A stretch of 64,000 bases of DNA, taken from NCBI RefSeq assembly GCF_019175385.1, contig NC_083339.1:111523601-111587600 (forward strand), in the 5' to 3' direction. The notes under the pieces are model-generated. The model was not told where the DNA came from, searched no databases, and saw only the letters and a program-made list of their open reading frames with translations. Of this stretch, positions 47,160 to 59,470 are shown one piece after another (position 1 is the first letter of the stretch; each line of letters begins with the position of its first letter). The position numbers were made by a program, and so were the translations under genes. The stretch is from Lycium barbarum. Taxonomy: Eukaryota; Streptophyta; Magnoliopsida; Solanales; Solanaceae.

Positions 47160-48226
47160 TCAACAATGTCGAACTGCTCTTTCCAAACAGATGTGTAGAG
47201 GAACCCTCTCTATGTGGGCCTGTAGGGAGACTAGCCACAAGCTGGCGAATTTGTGCATCCATGCCATGGACCTGAGTAGATATGTATCTAAATGGAAGGG
47301 GTCCATCTCAAAGTAGTGCAATGTATATGCAGCTGCAGTCGAACCAGGAGTCTCACAAGTAGAGTTAGGGAATTGGCCAAAGGATGGAGATGCTACATCA
47401 ATCTTTCTTTTCTTTTGTGCATTCCCTGCCTCTCTTTTCTTCAACGGATGAATTGGCATCTCAGAACCCTTCTTGCGGTCACCTTCCTTTTTGGTCACCC
47501 CATCCAGGTGGCATAGATATGTGATCAATGATGGAAAGAATAGGCTCTTGGTTCTATCCATAACCACCTCATGAATCTCTTGCACAATGAACTGGCAAAC
47601 ATCATCCGGTAACCCATCCATAACAGCACAAATTATTCTTGCCCTCTCAAGTGTCACATCTAACTCGTTCTTTGATGGTAATATTCGAGCACACAAAATG
47701 GAAAGCCATGTCTTGGCTTCAGCAGTAAACTCAGAGGACTCAATCTTCAAATTATTAGCTATCCACGTTGGTATTTTCCCCCGTGCAAATTTTTTACAAA
47801 CCATTCTATGCCCAACTCTTAGGCCTTTGCCTTATGCACCTCATTGTCCACATTTAGAAGGTTGTAATATGCATTTATTCTCTCTTAATCAAAACAGACA
47901 TGTTTGCCTCGGACCGTGACGACCAACTCATTTACAAAGTTGGTCACAGCTGCATTAGCATAAAATTCATGAACAACTGTATAGTTGGACTTGATTGGTT
48001 CAGCAGCAAAGCACATCCAACCACTCGTCATCAACCTTTATAGAAATCAAGCCATCTTTCTTCAAGATCATCTAAGAGGATGCCTGTTTCCTGGATAATG
48101 TTCTTCGCCAAGTTTTATCGAACCACCAAGAACATTTAGTGACTTGAATGTTTCTTGGTCAAAGTACTCATCTCCGGCCACTTGGTCGACATTTTCTTGA
48201 ACATTTTCATTTGATGCCAAAGCCAT
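47160..48226 (-). pseudogene. N1 ORF-B remnant: putative plant transposon protein domain
   Basis: From the ATG ending at 48226 (MALASNENVQ) the reading breaks several times, with LVRAFYANAA visible in another frame. From 47804 it is open again: SSEFTAEAKTWLSIL, LERARIICAVMDGLP, TKSLFFPSLITYLC, then KKREAGNAQKKRKID. It aligns with ORF-B of N2 (56487-57614) over the whole of this stretch, so the family protein is recognisable although this copy is dead. Confidence 0.78.
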
Positions 48227-49263
48227 TTTCAAGCTCAAAGTACCTGCAAAATGAGTACACATGTCAAACACTTATATAGGCACCTAAAGCAATGTATTAT
48301 GATGCAGTTAGGCCAAAGAAATGGGTCAAAAAGCTTTCGTGGCAAGCTGTGCGAAGCTACTATTTTGGCACTGCCTGAACTGATCATCATGATAGCGGCA
48401 ACGCCACTGCAATCGCGAAGAGTTATTTTTTTTTTCCAAATATTTTTGTTCAACGCGATCGCATGTAGAGACATCGCGAACGCGTGGTTCTCTTTTTCAC
48501 CCAAGTAGAGTCGATTCAGCCTTTTTCTAAGCATTTCATAGGCACAGGTTTTCTGCTCATTTTCATGACATTTTAGCACCCATTTTGCCCAAGTTTCGGC
48601 CAACAATCAACACTCATCACTCTTAACCAACCTCACCCAGCAAGCATCAACAGTTTGCACACATAAGGTTCACTAATTAAAACCAAAAATCAGCCCGAAA
48701 CATGAAAAATCATGGTTGAAAAGAAAAATTCCTTTCACCATTTTACCATAAGGAGGACTAAGCATATTTAAAGACCAAGAGAATAAGAAATAGCAACATA
48801 ACTTGAGATTTGCACTTGAAAAATGCTATGAAATTGATGGATTTTGAGTTTGAGTTTTCTTGTTGAAGGAAATAGCACCGTTTTGTTTTCAACCCTTTTT
48901 CATTCCTTTTGAAAGATTAAGTTACCTGAAAACTGGCCCCACGTGATCGCGTCTGTGTTCACGCGTTCGCGAGGTATTAAAGAATTCCAACACGCGCGAT
49001 CAGGACACGTGTCAGTGCAGTCGAGAAGCATTGCCTGGAGACCAATTTTTGTAATTTTTAGTAGCTACTGGTTTGGGGCTATCCCAATACCTCAACCTGC
49101 TCAAATTAACTCAAAAAAATCTAAAACTTTCTGGATTAGTCAAAAATAACATACTAAGTTATTCTAAAAAAGAAAATTTCAAAAATAACTTAAAATTTTA
49201 AAAACGAGGGGCTGCCTCCCACCAAGCGCTTGATTTAACATCATGGCATGATGGCTACCAACA
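48227..49263. repeat. N1 interior between ORFs, with decayed GCGATCG words
   Basis: Non-coding. Two groups of GCGATCGC-like words (48355-48490, 48940-49025), many changed to forms such as CGTGATCGCG or CGCGATCAGG, suggesting CpG loss. Counterpart of 57615-58788 in N2. Confidence 0.65.
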
Positions 49264-49765
49264 TTACTGCTTTCCTCGCCATTTGGAACTTATAAATTGG
49301 GCACCCAAATTGGACTCAAGTTTGTGACCACGAGCAGTCGGGGCTGATAAGTAGATGAATAATCCAAACGTAAGTTTCTTCATTTTACACTTCTTGGCTT
49401 TCAAATGAGGAATGTCGTTTTGCCTTCTTGATCTTTCAAATTTCAAGATGTAGGGAACTTCTCTTTCTTCTTCACCATCTAACATGGATGTATGTGGCTC
49501 AATTCCCACATCACCATACAAAACCAATGTTGAAAAATGCTTGGAGTTAGACTTCAACCTCCCAATTTGTAATTTTTTTGGGATTTTGACATTCTCATTT
49601 TCCCCCCAACTAAAGTCAATTTCAACCATATTTTCCATAAGAATGTTGACTCTAATTCCTTTTCTTTGTCTTTGGCATCTCCAATTAGCATTAAGCCAGT
49701 TGGAGGGTGTTCAATTCTTGATTCCTTCTTGTCAAAGTTGGCCTCCCACATGGGCATTATCCTCT
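49264..49765 (-). pseudogene. N1 ORF-A remnant (orphan protein), N-terminus lost
   Basis: The C-terminal part reads PYILKFERSRRQNDIPHLKA then PTARGHKLESNLGAQF, aligned with ORF-A of N2 (58789-59343). Upstream sequence continues as similar coding sequence until a gypsy LTR cuts in at 49766. Function unknown. Confidence 0.7.
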
Positions 49766-51596
49766 TGTCACGCCCCGAACCTGGGCCTGGACGTAACACG
49801 GCACCCGGTGCCTGTCTGCATATGACCGAGCGAACCAACTGGCTGGCTGAATCAACATGTGATATCAAAACATAACTGAATGCGGAAAACAACGAAACAC
49901 ATGCTGATATACTAAAGGTCTGACTGAAATCATAATGCGGAAATACATAGACAATCTGAAATATCTGAATGTAGCCAACATGGCTAAACTAAAACAACTG
50001 AACAACTGCCAACAAGGCTAACATAATAAATATCTGACTATCTGTACTGTGTCTATGAAGCCTATAAGAATACTGAATAATAGAGTTGTCTATAAACTGA
50101 AATACCTGGATAGCTGACAACGCCCTGAAAGAATTTGAGGCTCACCAGTAGCTGATACGTGCACTCCTAAAGAGCTGAGTCGTCAACCCGTATATTGCGT
50201 GATGCAGGCCCCCAAGAAATAAAAGGAACATTAGCACATTTGAATTGTACTGGTATGTAAAGCAACTGAAGCAATAAAATACTGAAACTGAAACTAAACT
50301 AAACAGGAAAGCAAGAAGCGGAAGTACTCCCTGTTCTGGATGAAGAATCACTTGTAAACCTGTATATATAACTGTGGCCTAGGGCCCAAATAATGTGCAC
50401 AAAAACTATGGCCTCAGTCCAAAGCAATACGTATGCATAAATTGTGGCCTAGGGCCCAAAAATACAGATACAGGTGTTCAACATTAACAATTTACAAGAC
50501 TGAGACTGGCTATAGCTGATAGCATTATAACTGTTTTTTATTATGGGACTCATGTAAATAACTGGTTATACATTGACTGAGACTCATGTGATAACAATGC
50601 ATAAGTCTATAAAGATTACGTGCTAAGTTCATGATGTTTAAAGTGACAACCATGAACGAATTCTGTAACTGCAACCCTAGAAGATAACAGTTCTATATCA
50701 TATCATGAAACTAGGGCTAAACTATATTCTGAGTCAAATTACTAACAAGTATGAAGAATGAGGCGTAGGGAAAATCATGAATATTCCCTAACTTAGATAG
50801 TTAGCCTCACATACCTGTATACGCTCCAAGTCTTACAACTATGGGTCTGAAATTGAGACGAATCTCAAAAGCTTAAGTCTTAAATCCTTTAAATGGGTTT
50901 TCTTGAAAACCCTAGGTTAAGAATGATGAATTCTTGCTTAATGCTCAATAACATATGTTAAAATCTAATTAAAATAGGTTGGGATTGCTTACCTTATCTT
51001 ATTCTTGAGTTTTGGAGAAGAATATTTCGTCCTAGGGCTGGTGGGATTGAAAAATGGGGGGAAAAAAATAAGACCATACCCATTTTAAATCAAATTTTCT
51101 GCCAAAAACGGTGAAACTACGGCCACAAAGTACGTCACTTACTCTGAAGTACGTCCTGTACTTGTTGCCCGTACTTTGGCTGCCAAAAACAGTGAGGAAC
51201 GGAAGAAGGACAGCCTAAAAGGACGTCCCGTACTTTAAAAGACGTCCTGTACTTTCTGGGCGTACATTGGGCGAAATTTCCAGCTTTTGTGCCCTTCAGT
51301 AAAACGGACATAACTCCTAGCACAGAGATCTGTTGGAGCTAGGCGACCTACCGTTGGAAAGGTATTTTAAAGATCTACAACTTCGAAGAGGAAGTTTTCT
51401 CAAATACGTAACATATTTTCATGAAATCTTGATGGAAGTCAGATTAACCGATTCTATCGAATCTTGAGCACCTCTCTACTATCGATTTTTCAACGATCAT
51501 ATCTCCTTGCTCCGACCTATGATTGGACTGATCCTTATATGGCTGTAAAGGAATTTCTACATACTAAAACTTTCATTAAGAAACCTTTTCCAAATT
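49766..51596 (-). mobile_element. Partial gypsy LTR, minus orientation
   Basis: Starts TGTCACGCCCCGAACCTGGG, the reverse complement of a GTGACA LTR end of the Tekay/Del type. A TATA-like ATTTAAAATG (minus; plus 51083-51090) has a cluster of GTACGTC/GACGTCC words upstream (51118-51270). The other end is unclear; it abuts the plus-strand LTR starting at 51597. No internal domain. Confidence 0.65.
51118..51270. repeat. Cluster of GTACGTC / ACGTCCTGTACTT words
   Basis: At least five related words (AAGTACGTC, ACGTCCTGTACTT, GACGTCCCGTACTT, GGGCGTAC) in 150 bp, located in the U3 just upstream of the TATA-like box of the minus-strand LTR. Confidence 0.7.
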
Positions 51597-53520
51597 TGTT
51601 ACACCTCGGAAAATTTTTGCGCTACCCAGACTATAGACAGCTTAGTATGAGCTCCAAGAAGAGTAAAGTCATACAGGCGTCAGGGATGAAGATTATACGA
51701 TCTGAGTATAAAAATATATATGTATGACATTTGGAGACCACATGGGGCGAATCGGTTCATATGATACTTGACGAAAAGCCTTCGTTACTGTAAGCTAAGT
51801 GGGGCCCACACGCCGGGATTTTATAAAGGACATGTGAAAAAATATATGAGTAGTACATGAGAAGTTGAGCAAGTCTTAAGAAGGACCTTTAAGCCGAAAA
51901 TGGGCATAAGCCCTCCAAAAGGATGATTTAGGAATACGTTTTCGGAGGATCTGAATTGAAAGGGCCAAAGTGCCATTATAAGATTGGAATTTGGAAACAC
52001 ACTACAGATCAAAGTTGTAGAAAATTGAAATAGCTTTCCAACCATAGGTCGTGGGCCCTCATATGATATCGAGATCATAGGTTATGCGCGTTTTAAGATT
52101 GGCACTTATTTCTTTTCTTTGGTGGGCCATGATTCCTAAGTCGGGGTGCTTATAAACCTCTGGACAGGAAATTAACCCTGCGCGAACGCGCCAGAAGGTG
52201 GAGCTTGGTTTATTTACGGAGATGGAGCTGTTAAATAGTTATAAAATAATTTTGTGGTGGAAATATGGGACAAACACCATATGGGATGTTTATGAAGTAT
52301 TTTGGTATTGGAAATATCATGGTTAATGTTGGTATTGTTGTTGTTGTTGTTGGTTACTGGGTTGGGATTTCGAGCTAGGCATATAAACAGAGGAGATGCT
52401 GCCGAAATTTCGGCAGATTTTAGAAAGATTTATTTGAAGGCTTAGGATAAGTATATAACAACGGGCCTAATCATAATATGAATGGTCTTATATGTAGACT
52501 TGCGGGATCGGACGGATAAGCGTAGGTAGTTGGAGGCTGAACAGGTACGTTAAGGCTCGTCCCTTTCTTTCAAAGGCATGATTCCTATGTTATGATTCCA
52601 GAAATATTTACATAATATCCTTGTCATCAAAAGTTGGAAGTTCTTGACTCAAAGGCATGGTTCCTTTTTCCGATAATCCATACATGTTTTCCAAAATGCC
52701 CGTATTTTCCAAACTACAGATATATGATTCTGTAAGCTCTTATGATAACAATGATGAATATGTTTTCACAACGATAATGATGATGTTAAAGACGAGAATA
52801 TTTTTCTATGATGATGGTGATCTTATGGTTAAAAGTCTCAAGTTTATGATTTCAATAACGATATGAGATTATTGAGCTATTTTCTTGACTTTCCCAATTT
52901 TATTCATTGTTATTGATCTCACCTTATATTAATTGTTCCTTCAATGTGAGATAGAGCGATGACAAATATTCCATACTATAATCGGAGGTTACCGACCTTA
53001 CGTCACTCCGATCGAGTTATAGCGTTCGTTGGGCTCTCATGCATGCTACTTATATTATATGTGTATATGATATATGTATATGTATATGTGGGATATGGGA
53101 AAAAGGGAGAGGCGCTATAGACGTATGGCAACCTGATCAGCTCGTATAATATGATATCGTCCCGAACGCGGGATGCCCGGACGCGGGGTATATGGTTAAA
53201 TGGATCGGGCCGACGTTCCTCGGCACTATGATATGTTCTATTTTATGTATACATGTATAAGAAATTTTTTCCAAAGAAAGCCAAGCATGCATGGTATCCG
53301 CGTTAAGAGGAAATCAGAAGTACAGGTTACTCATTTGTCCCATGTTACACTCTATATTTTTCCTTATGTTATTTTCCACGTTCGGTATCTCTCACTATGT
53401 TATGATTCATACCTTACATACTCAATACTCTGTTCGTACTGACGTCCCTTTTTGTGGACGCCGCGTTCATGCCCGCAGGATCAAGTAGCTAGACGATACA
53501 CATTAGTAGGACCTCCCCCC
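51597..53520 (+). mobile_element. Ty3/gypsy LTR, plus strand, left part
   Basis: Starts TGTTACACCTCGG, comparable with the TGTTACATCCG start of element G. Contains GAGATGCTGCCGAAATTTCGGCAG (as two blocks near 52395-52415), also present in the element G LTR near 33500, and ATGCCCGCAGGATCAAG near 53470. Interrupted at 53520 by N2 and resumed at 60747. No coding domain; ORFs seen are repeat readings. Confidence 0.72.
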
Positions 53521-54781
53521 AAATCCACCCTATTAATTAGAATGGGCACGGTCGTATGCAAATATAATTTACCCAACTATGAGTCGGGGTCGAATCCCAC
53601 AGAGAACAATATGTAGGTGATTTAAGCAGATTATGAATTATCACTAACAATAGCTATGCCCGAACGCATCAATGGTTGTTTTTGATAAGGTTTTTATAAA
53701 ATATGGAAATATAAATTCTAATCTACAAAGCAAGTAAATTGATCAATGGCAACAAGAATGGAAGAAGGGAAACTACTTCTCAAGTAACGATCCAATCTAT
53801 TTCACGAATTGTAAATAATAGCAAGTTTATGTTATTTAGCCTCGGATAATGACTCTAAATTAACTTCTTCCGAAGATTAACTAGACTACCCAATTGAAGA
53901 TCCCTCAAGCAATTAGGAGCATTAAGAACACCCGAATATGGCTACAAGTGGTATTGCCTATTCCTAGGTCAACTTCCATTAGATGAGGGTTAACGCCCCA
54001 AATTCATGTTAATTATTCTATCCCAACTCCGTTCTTCCTCTTCCGAGTTTCAAACAAAGTAAATGGGCGAGTTCAAAGGTTAGCTAATCCAATGAAAACA
54101 TTCAAGAACAAGAATAATTAAAATAGCAAAAACTTACTTGATTAAGAACAATGCAAATGAATAAATAAGCACAACAAGAGTATCAATCTTAATTGTCACC
54201 AAGACATTTCCATTAACAAGGATTAAAAAGAAGAGAGAACATTTTTGTAGGAACCCTAGCCTCCAACTTGTGGGAGCTGCCAAAGATAATCTGATATTTT
54301 GCCCTAGTTTTCTATTTATATGAACTGGGATGGAAGGCATCGTCAAAATCCGAGTTCTGGTCGAAAACGCTGAAAAATCCTTCAATGCGATCGCGCCACG
54401 TCACTGCGCGATCGCGTGTAATTGCTTCGTTTACGAATCGCGAACGCGCGAAGAGGAACCGCGATCGCGCAGGGTCACGGACGCGCGTGACCGCGACCGC
54501 GTGAACTAACTGCGCGTTCGCGCAGTGTCACGGACGCGCGTCACCGCGAGCGCGTGATCTTGACGCGCGATCGCGAAGAGCAATATTTCGCGAAAATTTC
54601 CAGAACTTCCAGTTATCCCCAGTTTTGCAACTTTTTTGCTTGTTTTCCACACTTAGGCTCTAGGGACCTCGTATAACCTGAAACATGACAAAAACCACGT
54701 AAAATAATACAGACTTGCTTAAAAACAAGTAAAACTTATAGTTAAAAAGCATCGATTATGGTGTAAATTCACGCCACATCA
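53521..54781 (-). repeat. N2 3' LTR (element sense)
   Basis: Matches 59485-60746. Inner end GCCACATCA at 54781 next to the polypurine tract. The outer TGATAACGTT is absent and replaced by host-LTR sequence ending CCTCCCCCC. Confidence 0.9.
54386..54595. repeat. GCGATCGC / GCGCGTTCGCGC word cluster in N2 3' LTR
   Basis: Four exact GCGATCGC octamers plus one-step variants (GCGAACGC, GCGACCGC, GCGAGCGC, GCGTTCGC) in about 210 bp. Identical cluster in the 5' LTR. Confidence 0.95.
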
Positions 54782-54796
54782 ACACCCCCAACTTAA
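54782..54796 (-). other. N2 polypurine tract
   Basis: On the minus strand AAGTTGGGGGTGT immediately precedes the LTR start TGATGTGGCG. The corresponding tract of N1 is at 42331-42344 (TTGGGGGTAT). Confidence 0.7.
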
Positions 54797-55479
54797 AGTA
54801 TTTGCTTGTCCTCAAGCAAGCCATACAAACCACGACTCAATCTAATACCTAGATATCATAGAATAACAATGTCTATATTGGTTTTGACTCTGAACTACCG
54901 GCATGCATGTTTTTCTTCCAAGGACCACCCTAATTTCTGTTTTAAAGCAACATACACAACTCAAGAACACTACGACTAACCATGAAGCTTCAATGAATGA
55001 CATCATATTATCGAACATATTATGGTGCACACAAACACTACTTTAGGCGGTCACTTTATTTTGTTCAATTTTCATCCTTATGCCCTCACATAGACCAAAG
55101 AATGTCCCAACACACATATATACGACAAGAATGGGACGAAGACGAAAGAGAAGAGAAAAACACTCACACTCACAAAGAAAATTCATATTTACACATGCAA
55201 ATACCATAGGCTTGCCCTTATTTTCTATGTTCTCATCCTAGGATTGTTCGGTTGTGATCTCATTAGGACTTGTTTCGGCTTGTAATGTAGGTTTAGGGAC
55301 GGGTCGGATACTTTTTGGATATTAGTGACTCACCCTCCTTGAACACTACAACATCTTTTCACCTTAGTTCGCCTCTTTTCTTTCCACCCCTTTATTTTCT
55401 TTCAGTTTTCAACCTCGATGTGGTTTTACTTCTAACCAACCTAGAATTCTTTTTGCGTTACAGTTTTCTGATTTTTTTT

Positions 55480-55520
<41 letters not shown>

Positions 55521-56486
55521 GCTACCACATCGAATCTTCACTAGCAAACTCCACCACCCCCAACTTATGTTTTGAACATGTACTCCACATTTAATTCACC
55601 TCCAACTTAGACATTTTGCCTCATCTAATTAATAGCATCAAGGAGGGAACGGGTGTGAAGATGAATTAATTTCACAAAGGGTAAGGTTTCATAATTGGCT
55701 AGCCAAGAAAAAGGTCAAAAAGGCTCAAAAGGGGAAACTAGGGGTATTTTCAGCTTTTGGAGAGGCTTATTTAGGCACAGTGACTTATTTACCCAAAGAA
55801 AGCCTAAGATCATTTCACAACCAAACTAACTTTCGTATTTCAAACAAGACCAACCGGGCAAGTTCTAGATTATAGATGCATAAACAGAATCAAACTAACA
55901 CTTCACACACACATCGGCATAAGGACAATAATTTTTACACTTGTGACCTCCTAAGTAGTAATTCATCACACACAACACCCCAATAATCACAATGTCATAT
56001 AAAGAATCAATCATGTCAGACAATAACTGTTCTAAGTATGCATTTTTCAATTTTTCGAGGGGTCCAAAAATTTCAACAAACACAATACATGCCATTAGTT
56101 ATCAAGTAGTACCAAATAAAACAAAATTATTCTATTCAACCTAAGCAACATCCTAAACATGCCAGTTTCAACAAAATAAAACTCCCCTCAGGAAAAGAAC
56201 TCTGGCAAAGAAAAGCCGAGGAGGTTCCTACCCCTAACCAAAAAACTTGCAGTGTCCTCACTGCAGTACATCAACACAGAAAAAACTTTTTTTTTTTCAT
56301 ACCTCCTAGCACTGCGTGCTATGGTCATCTCTGCTCACTCTCTCAACTGGAGCTGCTGGGCTCTGGCAGGACAAAATCGTCCTCATTTTCCTCCTCGTCG
56401 TGCTGTGCTCCGCATACACTCCTCAGAATGCTCGTCATTTTGTTCAGGAATTTGCTTTGCTTCTTGGCATGCTCCCTTGCCTTTTT
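54797..56486 (-). other. N2 non-coding 3' tail
   Basis: No recognisable coding domain. A (TA)n microsatellite lies at 55485-55517 next to a T-run. Short ORFs here have no homology that I recognise. Confidence 0.55.
55485..55517. repeat. (TA)n microsatellite in N2
   Basis: About 16 TA units after T14. Confidence 0.95.
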
Positions 56487-57614
56487 CTACCTCCTCTCTA
56501 TTTTTCCTTGCTTTTCTTTGATATGCTTCATGTCCTCCACCACACCTGCTAATGTCGGACCAATAGGAACAGAGGGAGCTATAGATGTGCCTTCGCCATG
56601 TGGGCCCGCAGGGAGACTATCTACTAGCTGCTGGATCCGATTGTCCACCCCATGGACCTGGGTGGAGATATATTGGAAAGGCCTGGCGGCTTCTTGCAGT
56701 GGTGGCAAGATTGGTATAGCCATGGGAGGGGCTGATGCCCCACCAATAGAATCTGATGCAGTAGATGTGAACTGCTCAAATGATGATGTTGCTATATCAA
56801 TCTTCCTCTTCTTTTGTACATTACCAGGCCCTCTCTTTTTCAACGGATAAATCGGTCCAGCAGGCCCTTTTTCTTTGTCGCCTGGTCTCGTGGGCACTCC
56901 ATCAGTGGAGCACAAGTAAGTGATCAATGATGGGAAGAATAAGCTCTTGGTCCGTTCAAGCACCACCTCCCGGATTTCCTGCATAATGAGTCTCCCCACG
57001 TCAACAGGCAATCCTTCCATCACAGCACAAATTACTTTAGCCCTCTCAAGCGGCACCTCTGAATCATGTTTTGAAGGCAGCACCCTGGATGTGACAATAT
57101 CAAGCCAAGTTTTGGCTTCAGCGGTGAACTCTGCAGAGTCAATCCTTTTCTGCATTGTGTTTAGCCACTTTGGTTGTTCCCCACCGTGAAGGTGGGTCAC
57201 AAACCATTGTTGCCGCAGGTTTTCGTACATCTGTGCCATCTCGCTGTTGTCACCATCCTGCAGATTATAATAGGCATTGATTCTTGAGGCATTGCACAGG
57301 TTATCCACACCTCTGACTTTGACAATTGCCCTATGTGTAATGTCTGCCTCTGCAGCATTTGCGTAGAATTCCCGCACCAGGGTATGATTTGCCCTGATTG
57401 GTTCATCTGCAAAGCGTATCCAGCCGCTTGTCACCAACCTTACATAGAACTCGGGCATCTTTTCTTCCAAACTTTCTGTTACAAAGCCCCTCTCTTCAAT
57501 GAAGCTCTTTCCCAGCAGTCTATCATATAGCTTTGAACATTTTGCTGACTGGAAGGTGGTGGTGTCATAATATTCAATCAATGGTACTTGGGCAGCACTG
57601 GATGAAGAAGCCAT
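56487..57614 (-). CDS. N2 ORF-B: putative plant transposon protein domain, intact
   Basis: 375 codons from ATG 57614. Ser-rich start, then RLLGKSFIEERGF and FYVRLVTSGWIRF. The hallmark RANHTLVREFYANA (residues 74-87) and VKVRGV...INAYYNL place it in the family annotated as 'putative plant transposon protein' (Transposase_32-like). A mid segment, EAKTWLDIVTSRVLPSKHD then RTKSLFFPSLITYLC, is followed by a bipartite nuclear-localisation-like signal (KKR 259-261, KKRK 268-271). The C-terminus is Pro-rich with a short charged end (MKHIKEKQGKIERR). No catalytic motif is visible. N1 carries a decayed homologue. Role unknown; it could package or regulate the element. Confidence 0.85.
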   Translation of the reverse strand: MASSSSAAQVPLIEYYDTTTFQSAKCSKLYDRLLGKSFIEERGFVTESLEEKMPEFYVRLVTSGWIRFADEPIRANHTLVREFYANAAEADITHRAIVKVRGVDNLCNASRINAYYNLQDGDNSEMAQMYENLRQQWFVTHLHGGEQPKWLNTMQKRIDSAEFTAEAKTWLDIVTSRVLPSKHDSEVPLERAKVICAVMEGLPVDVGRLIMQEIREVVLERTKSLFFPSLITYLCSTDGVPTRPGDKEKGPAGPIYPLKKRGPGNVQKKRKIDIATSSFEQFTSTASDSIGGASAPPMAIPILPPLQEAARPFQYISTQVHGVDNRIQQLVDSLPAGPHGEGTSIAPSVPIGPTLAGVVEDMKHIKEKQGKIERR

Positions 57615-58788
57615 TTTTTGAGTTTAAGTACCTACAAAGCAAACACAATGCATATGAACACCTATAATGATGTATAATGAGGAGTTGGGTTAAGGACATT
57701 TGGGCACCCAAGTTTGGAACAGCTCTGTGCGAGCATTCTGTCTGTGAACTGGGACTTTTCCTTCAACGCGATCGCGTGACAAGGCAGCGCGATCGCGGAA
57801 TTTTTCTGTTTTCCTCTAGCGCGATCGCGTGACAAGGCGTCGCGATCGCGCCATTTGCGGTATTCCTCCAGCTCGATCGCGACATTTTTATTGTCTCATT
57901 AACCGCGATCGCGGTTCAACATTACGCGTTCGCGTCAGTTTTGGTCATTTACTCAGCACGATCGCGCCAGTACAGGCCGCGATCGCGCTGAATCGTTTCA
58001 GATGCAGCGAAGCATTTTCACAAACAGGTTATGGGCATCAATTTTGTGCCTTCAATTCAACGATTTTAAGCTTGTGTTTTGCCCAATTTTTTTCTTATAT
58101 CAGCAACCAACACTCAACTCACATCACTCAACAACAAACAACAATTTATATAACAAGAATTTCAACAATTTCATCACATTTTCATGCTTAAATAAATGGA
58201 GAAAAAAAAAATTTTAACTCACAATTTCTAACATGGAAAGATGATAAAAACAACCCTAGGGACAAGATAATGGAGGAATCACATACCTTGTGGTTGCAAG
58301 TTGAAGAAATTTTCCGAATTTTTGAAGTTGAATTTGAGATAAAAATGAGATTTTTTTAGGAAAACTGAAGAAAATGATGTTTTAAGCCGTTATGCCCTTT
58401 TTGATCTGTTTTGATACCTGTAAACGCGCCTCAGCGCGTTCGCGTGACCTTCGGTCGCGATCGCGCTGAGTTAATTTTTTTTATTTTTATTTTTTAAACC
58501 GCGATCGCGTGAGGTTTTTGCGCGATCGCGTAGAGTAAATTTCGGGAAAAACCAGCAGTTCAGAAAATAAGCAGAAACCAGCAGCTACTGATTTGTGGCT
58601 GTTCTGAAAACTCCACCTATTCAAAACAACTCCAAAAATTGTGAAATTTTGCAGATTAGTCACAAATCATAAACTAAACAATTCTAAAAAATCAAATTTC
58701 AAAAATGATTAAAAAACAAAATTTAAAAACGATGGGTTGCCTCCCACCAAGCGCTTAAGTTAACGTCGCGGCACGACGGATACCAACT
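57615..58788. repeat. N2 spacer between ORF-A and ORF-B, with GCGATCGC clusters
   Basis: Non-coding. Six exact GCGATCGC octamers at about 57768-57990 and three at about 58465-58535, with variants (GCGTTCGC, CTCGATCGCG). Some are followed by TGACAAGGC, suggesting a local duplication. The surrounding sequence is AT-rich. Confidence 0.9.
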
Positions 58789-59343
58789 TTACCGCTTTTC
58801 TCGCCATTTGGAGCTTTTGAATTGGGCACCTAACTTGGAATCAAGTTTGTGACCACGAGCAGTGGGGGGTGGTAAATATCTGATCCCGCCAAGTAAAATA
58901 TTGTTCATTCTACACTTCTTGGCTTTCAAGTGAGGAATGTCATTTTGCCTTGTTGAATTTTCAAATTGCAGAATATAAGGCTCTTGAACTTTTTGAACTA
59001 TGACATCCTCTTTTTCCCCCGGATTGGGGTCAACACCAACCATATTGTACAGAACAATGGTTGACTCCCGTTCATTTTTTTCTTTGGCATTCCCAATAAA
59101 CTCATCTTCATGATTTACCCTTTTATCTTGAGCATTGGGTAGTTCATAATGATTTGCCCGTGGAGGATTTTCTTCTTCTTTCATCAAACCAAGTTGGAGA
59201 CTAGTTTCCAAGTACTCTTCAAAAGCTTTTTGGTTTTCATTACCCTCACCTAGTAGACACTCCATCATGAATTTGAACTCACCAATTTGGCCATGCTCAC
59301 AATAAAAGTCATTACTAAACAAGTTATCATGGAAAGATGCCAT
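58789..59343 (-). CDS. N2 ORF-A: orphan protein, 184 aa, intact
   Basis: From ATG 59343 (MASFHDNLFSNDFYCEHG), about 110 bp downstream of the primer site, so it is the first ORF of the element. Acidic, Glu/Asn-rich, with no recognisable domain. The C-terminal third (YILQFENSTRQNDIPHLKA, PTARGHKLDSKLGAQF, SSKWREKR) is well conserved in the N1 copy, which argues for past protein-level constraint. The N-terminal methionine and length are from this copy alone. Function unknown; it does not look like a gag core or a zinc-knuckle protein. Confidence 0.7.
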   Translation of the reverse strand: MASFHDNLFSNDFYCEHGQIGEFKFMMECLLGEGNENQKAFEEYLETSLQLGLMKEEENPPRANHYELPNAQDKRVNHEDEFIGNAKEKNERESTIVLYNMVGVDPNPGEKEDVIVQKVQEPYILQFENSTRQNDIPHLKAKKCRMNNILLGGIRYLPPPTARGHKLDSKLGAQFKSSKWREKR

Positions 59344-59452
59344 TTTTTGTTTTATATAAAATAAAACACAGAAAACAACTACACAAATATTTACGGGTTC
59401 GGATCAAAGCAAGTTAGCTTATTTCCTAGATTAGCCAAAATACACCAATTGT

Positions 59453-59470
59453 TCCCCGGCAGCGGCGCCA
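59453..59470 (-). other. N2 primer binding site (tRNA-Asp type)
   Basis: On the minus strand TGGCGCCGCTGCCGGGGA begins four bases inside the 5' LTR. It matches the primer site complementary to plant tRNA-Asp (usual form TGGCGCCGTTGCCGGGGA) with one difference. Confidence 0.85.

Larger units (their letters stand above)
31796..49765 (-). mobile_element. Element N1: non-autonomous LTR retrotransposon, older copy, twice interrupted
   Basis: The left LTR starts TGATAACGTTCAAATC at 31796, is split by element G (32250-41507) and ends CCACTTATCA at 42330; spliced, it is about 1.27 kb. Beyond it lies ATACCCCCAACTTAAAG, the reverse complement of a polypurine tract, so the element runs on the minus strand. 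The interior holds remnants of the same two ORFs as N2 (53521-60746). It is interrupted again by solo LTR-2 and truncated at 49765 by another gypsy LTR, so the right LTR and primer site are lost. Confidence 0.8.

Noticed and set aside
51470..51475. CA followed by cctct as the end and TSD of the minus LTR starting at 49766
   Set aside because: The pentamer matches the left flank, but the sequence beyond does not resume N1 ORF-A and still looks like LTR; a chance match over about 200 bp is plausible. CA|cctcg at 51603 is equally inconclusive.
54386..58535. GCGATCGC words as a sign of cyanobacterial (HIP1-rich) DNA or contamination
   Set aside because: The words sit inside LTRs and spacer of a plant LTR element with polypurine tract, tRNA-Asp primer site and AT-rich surroundings, and a decayed relative lies in the same window.
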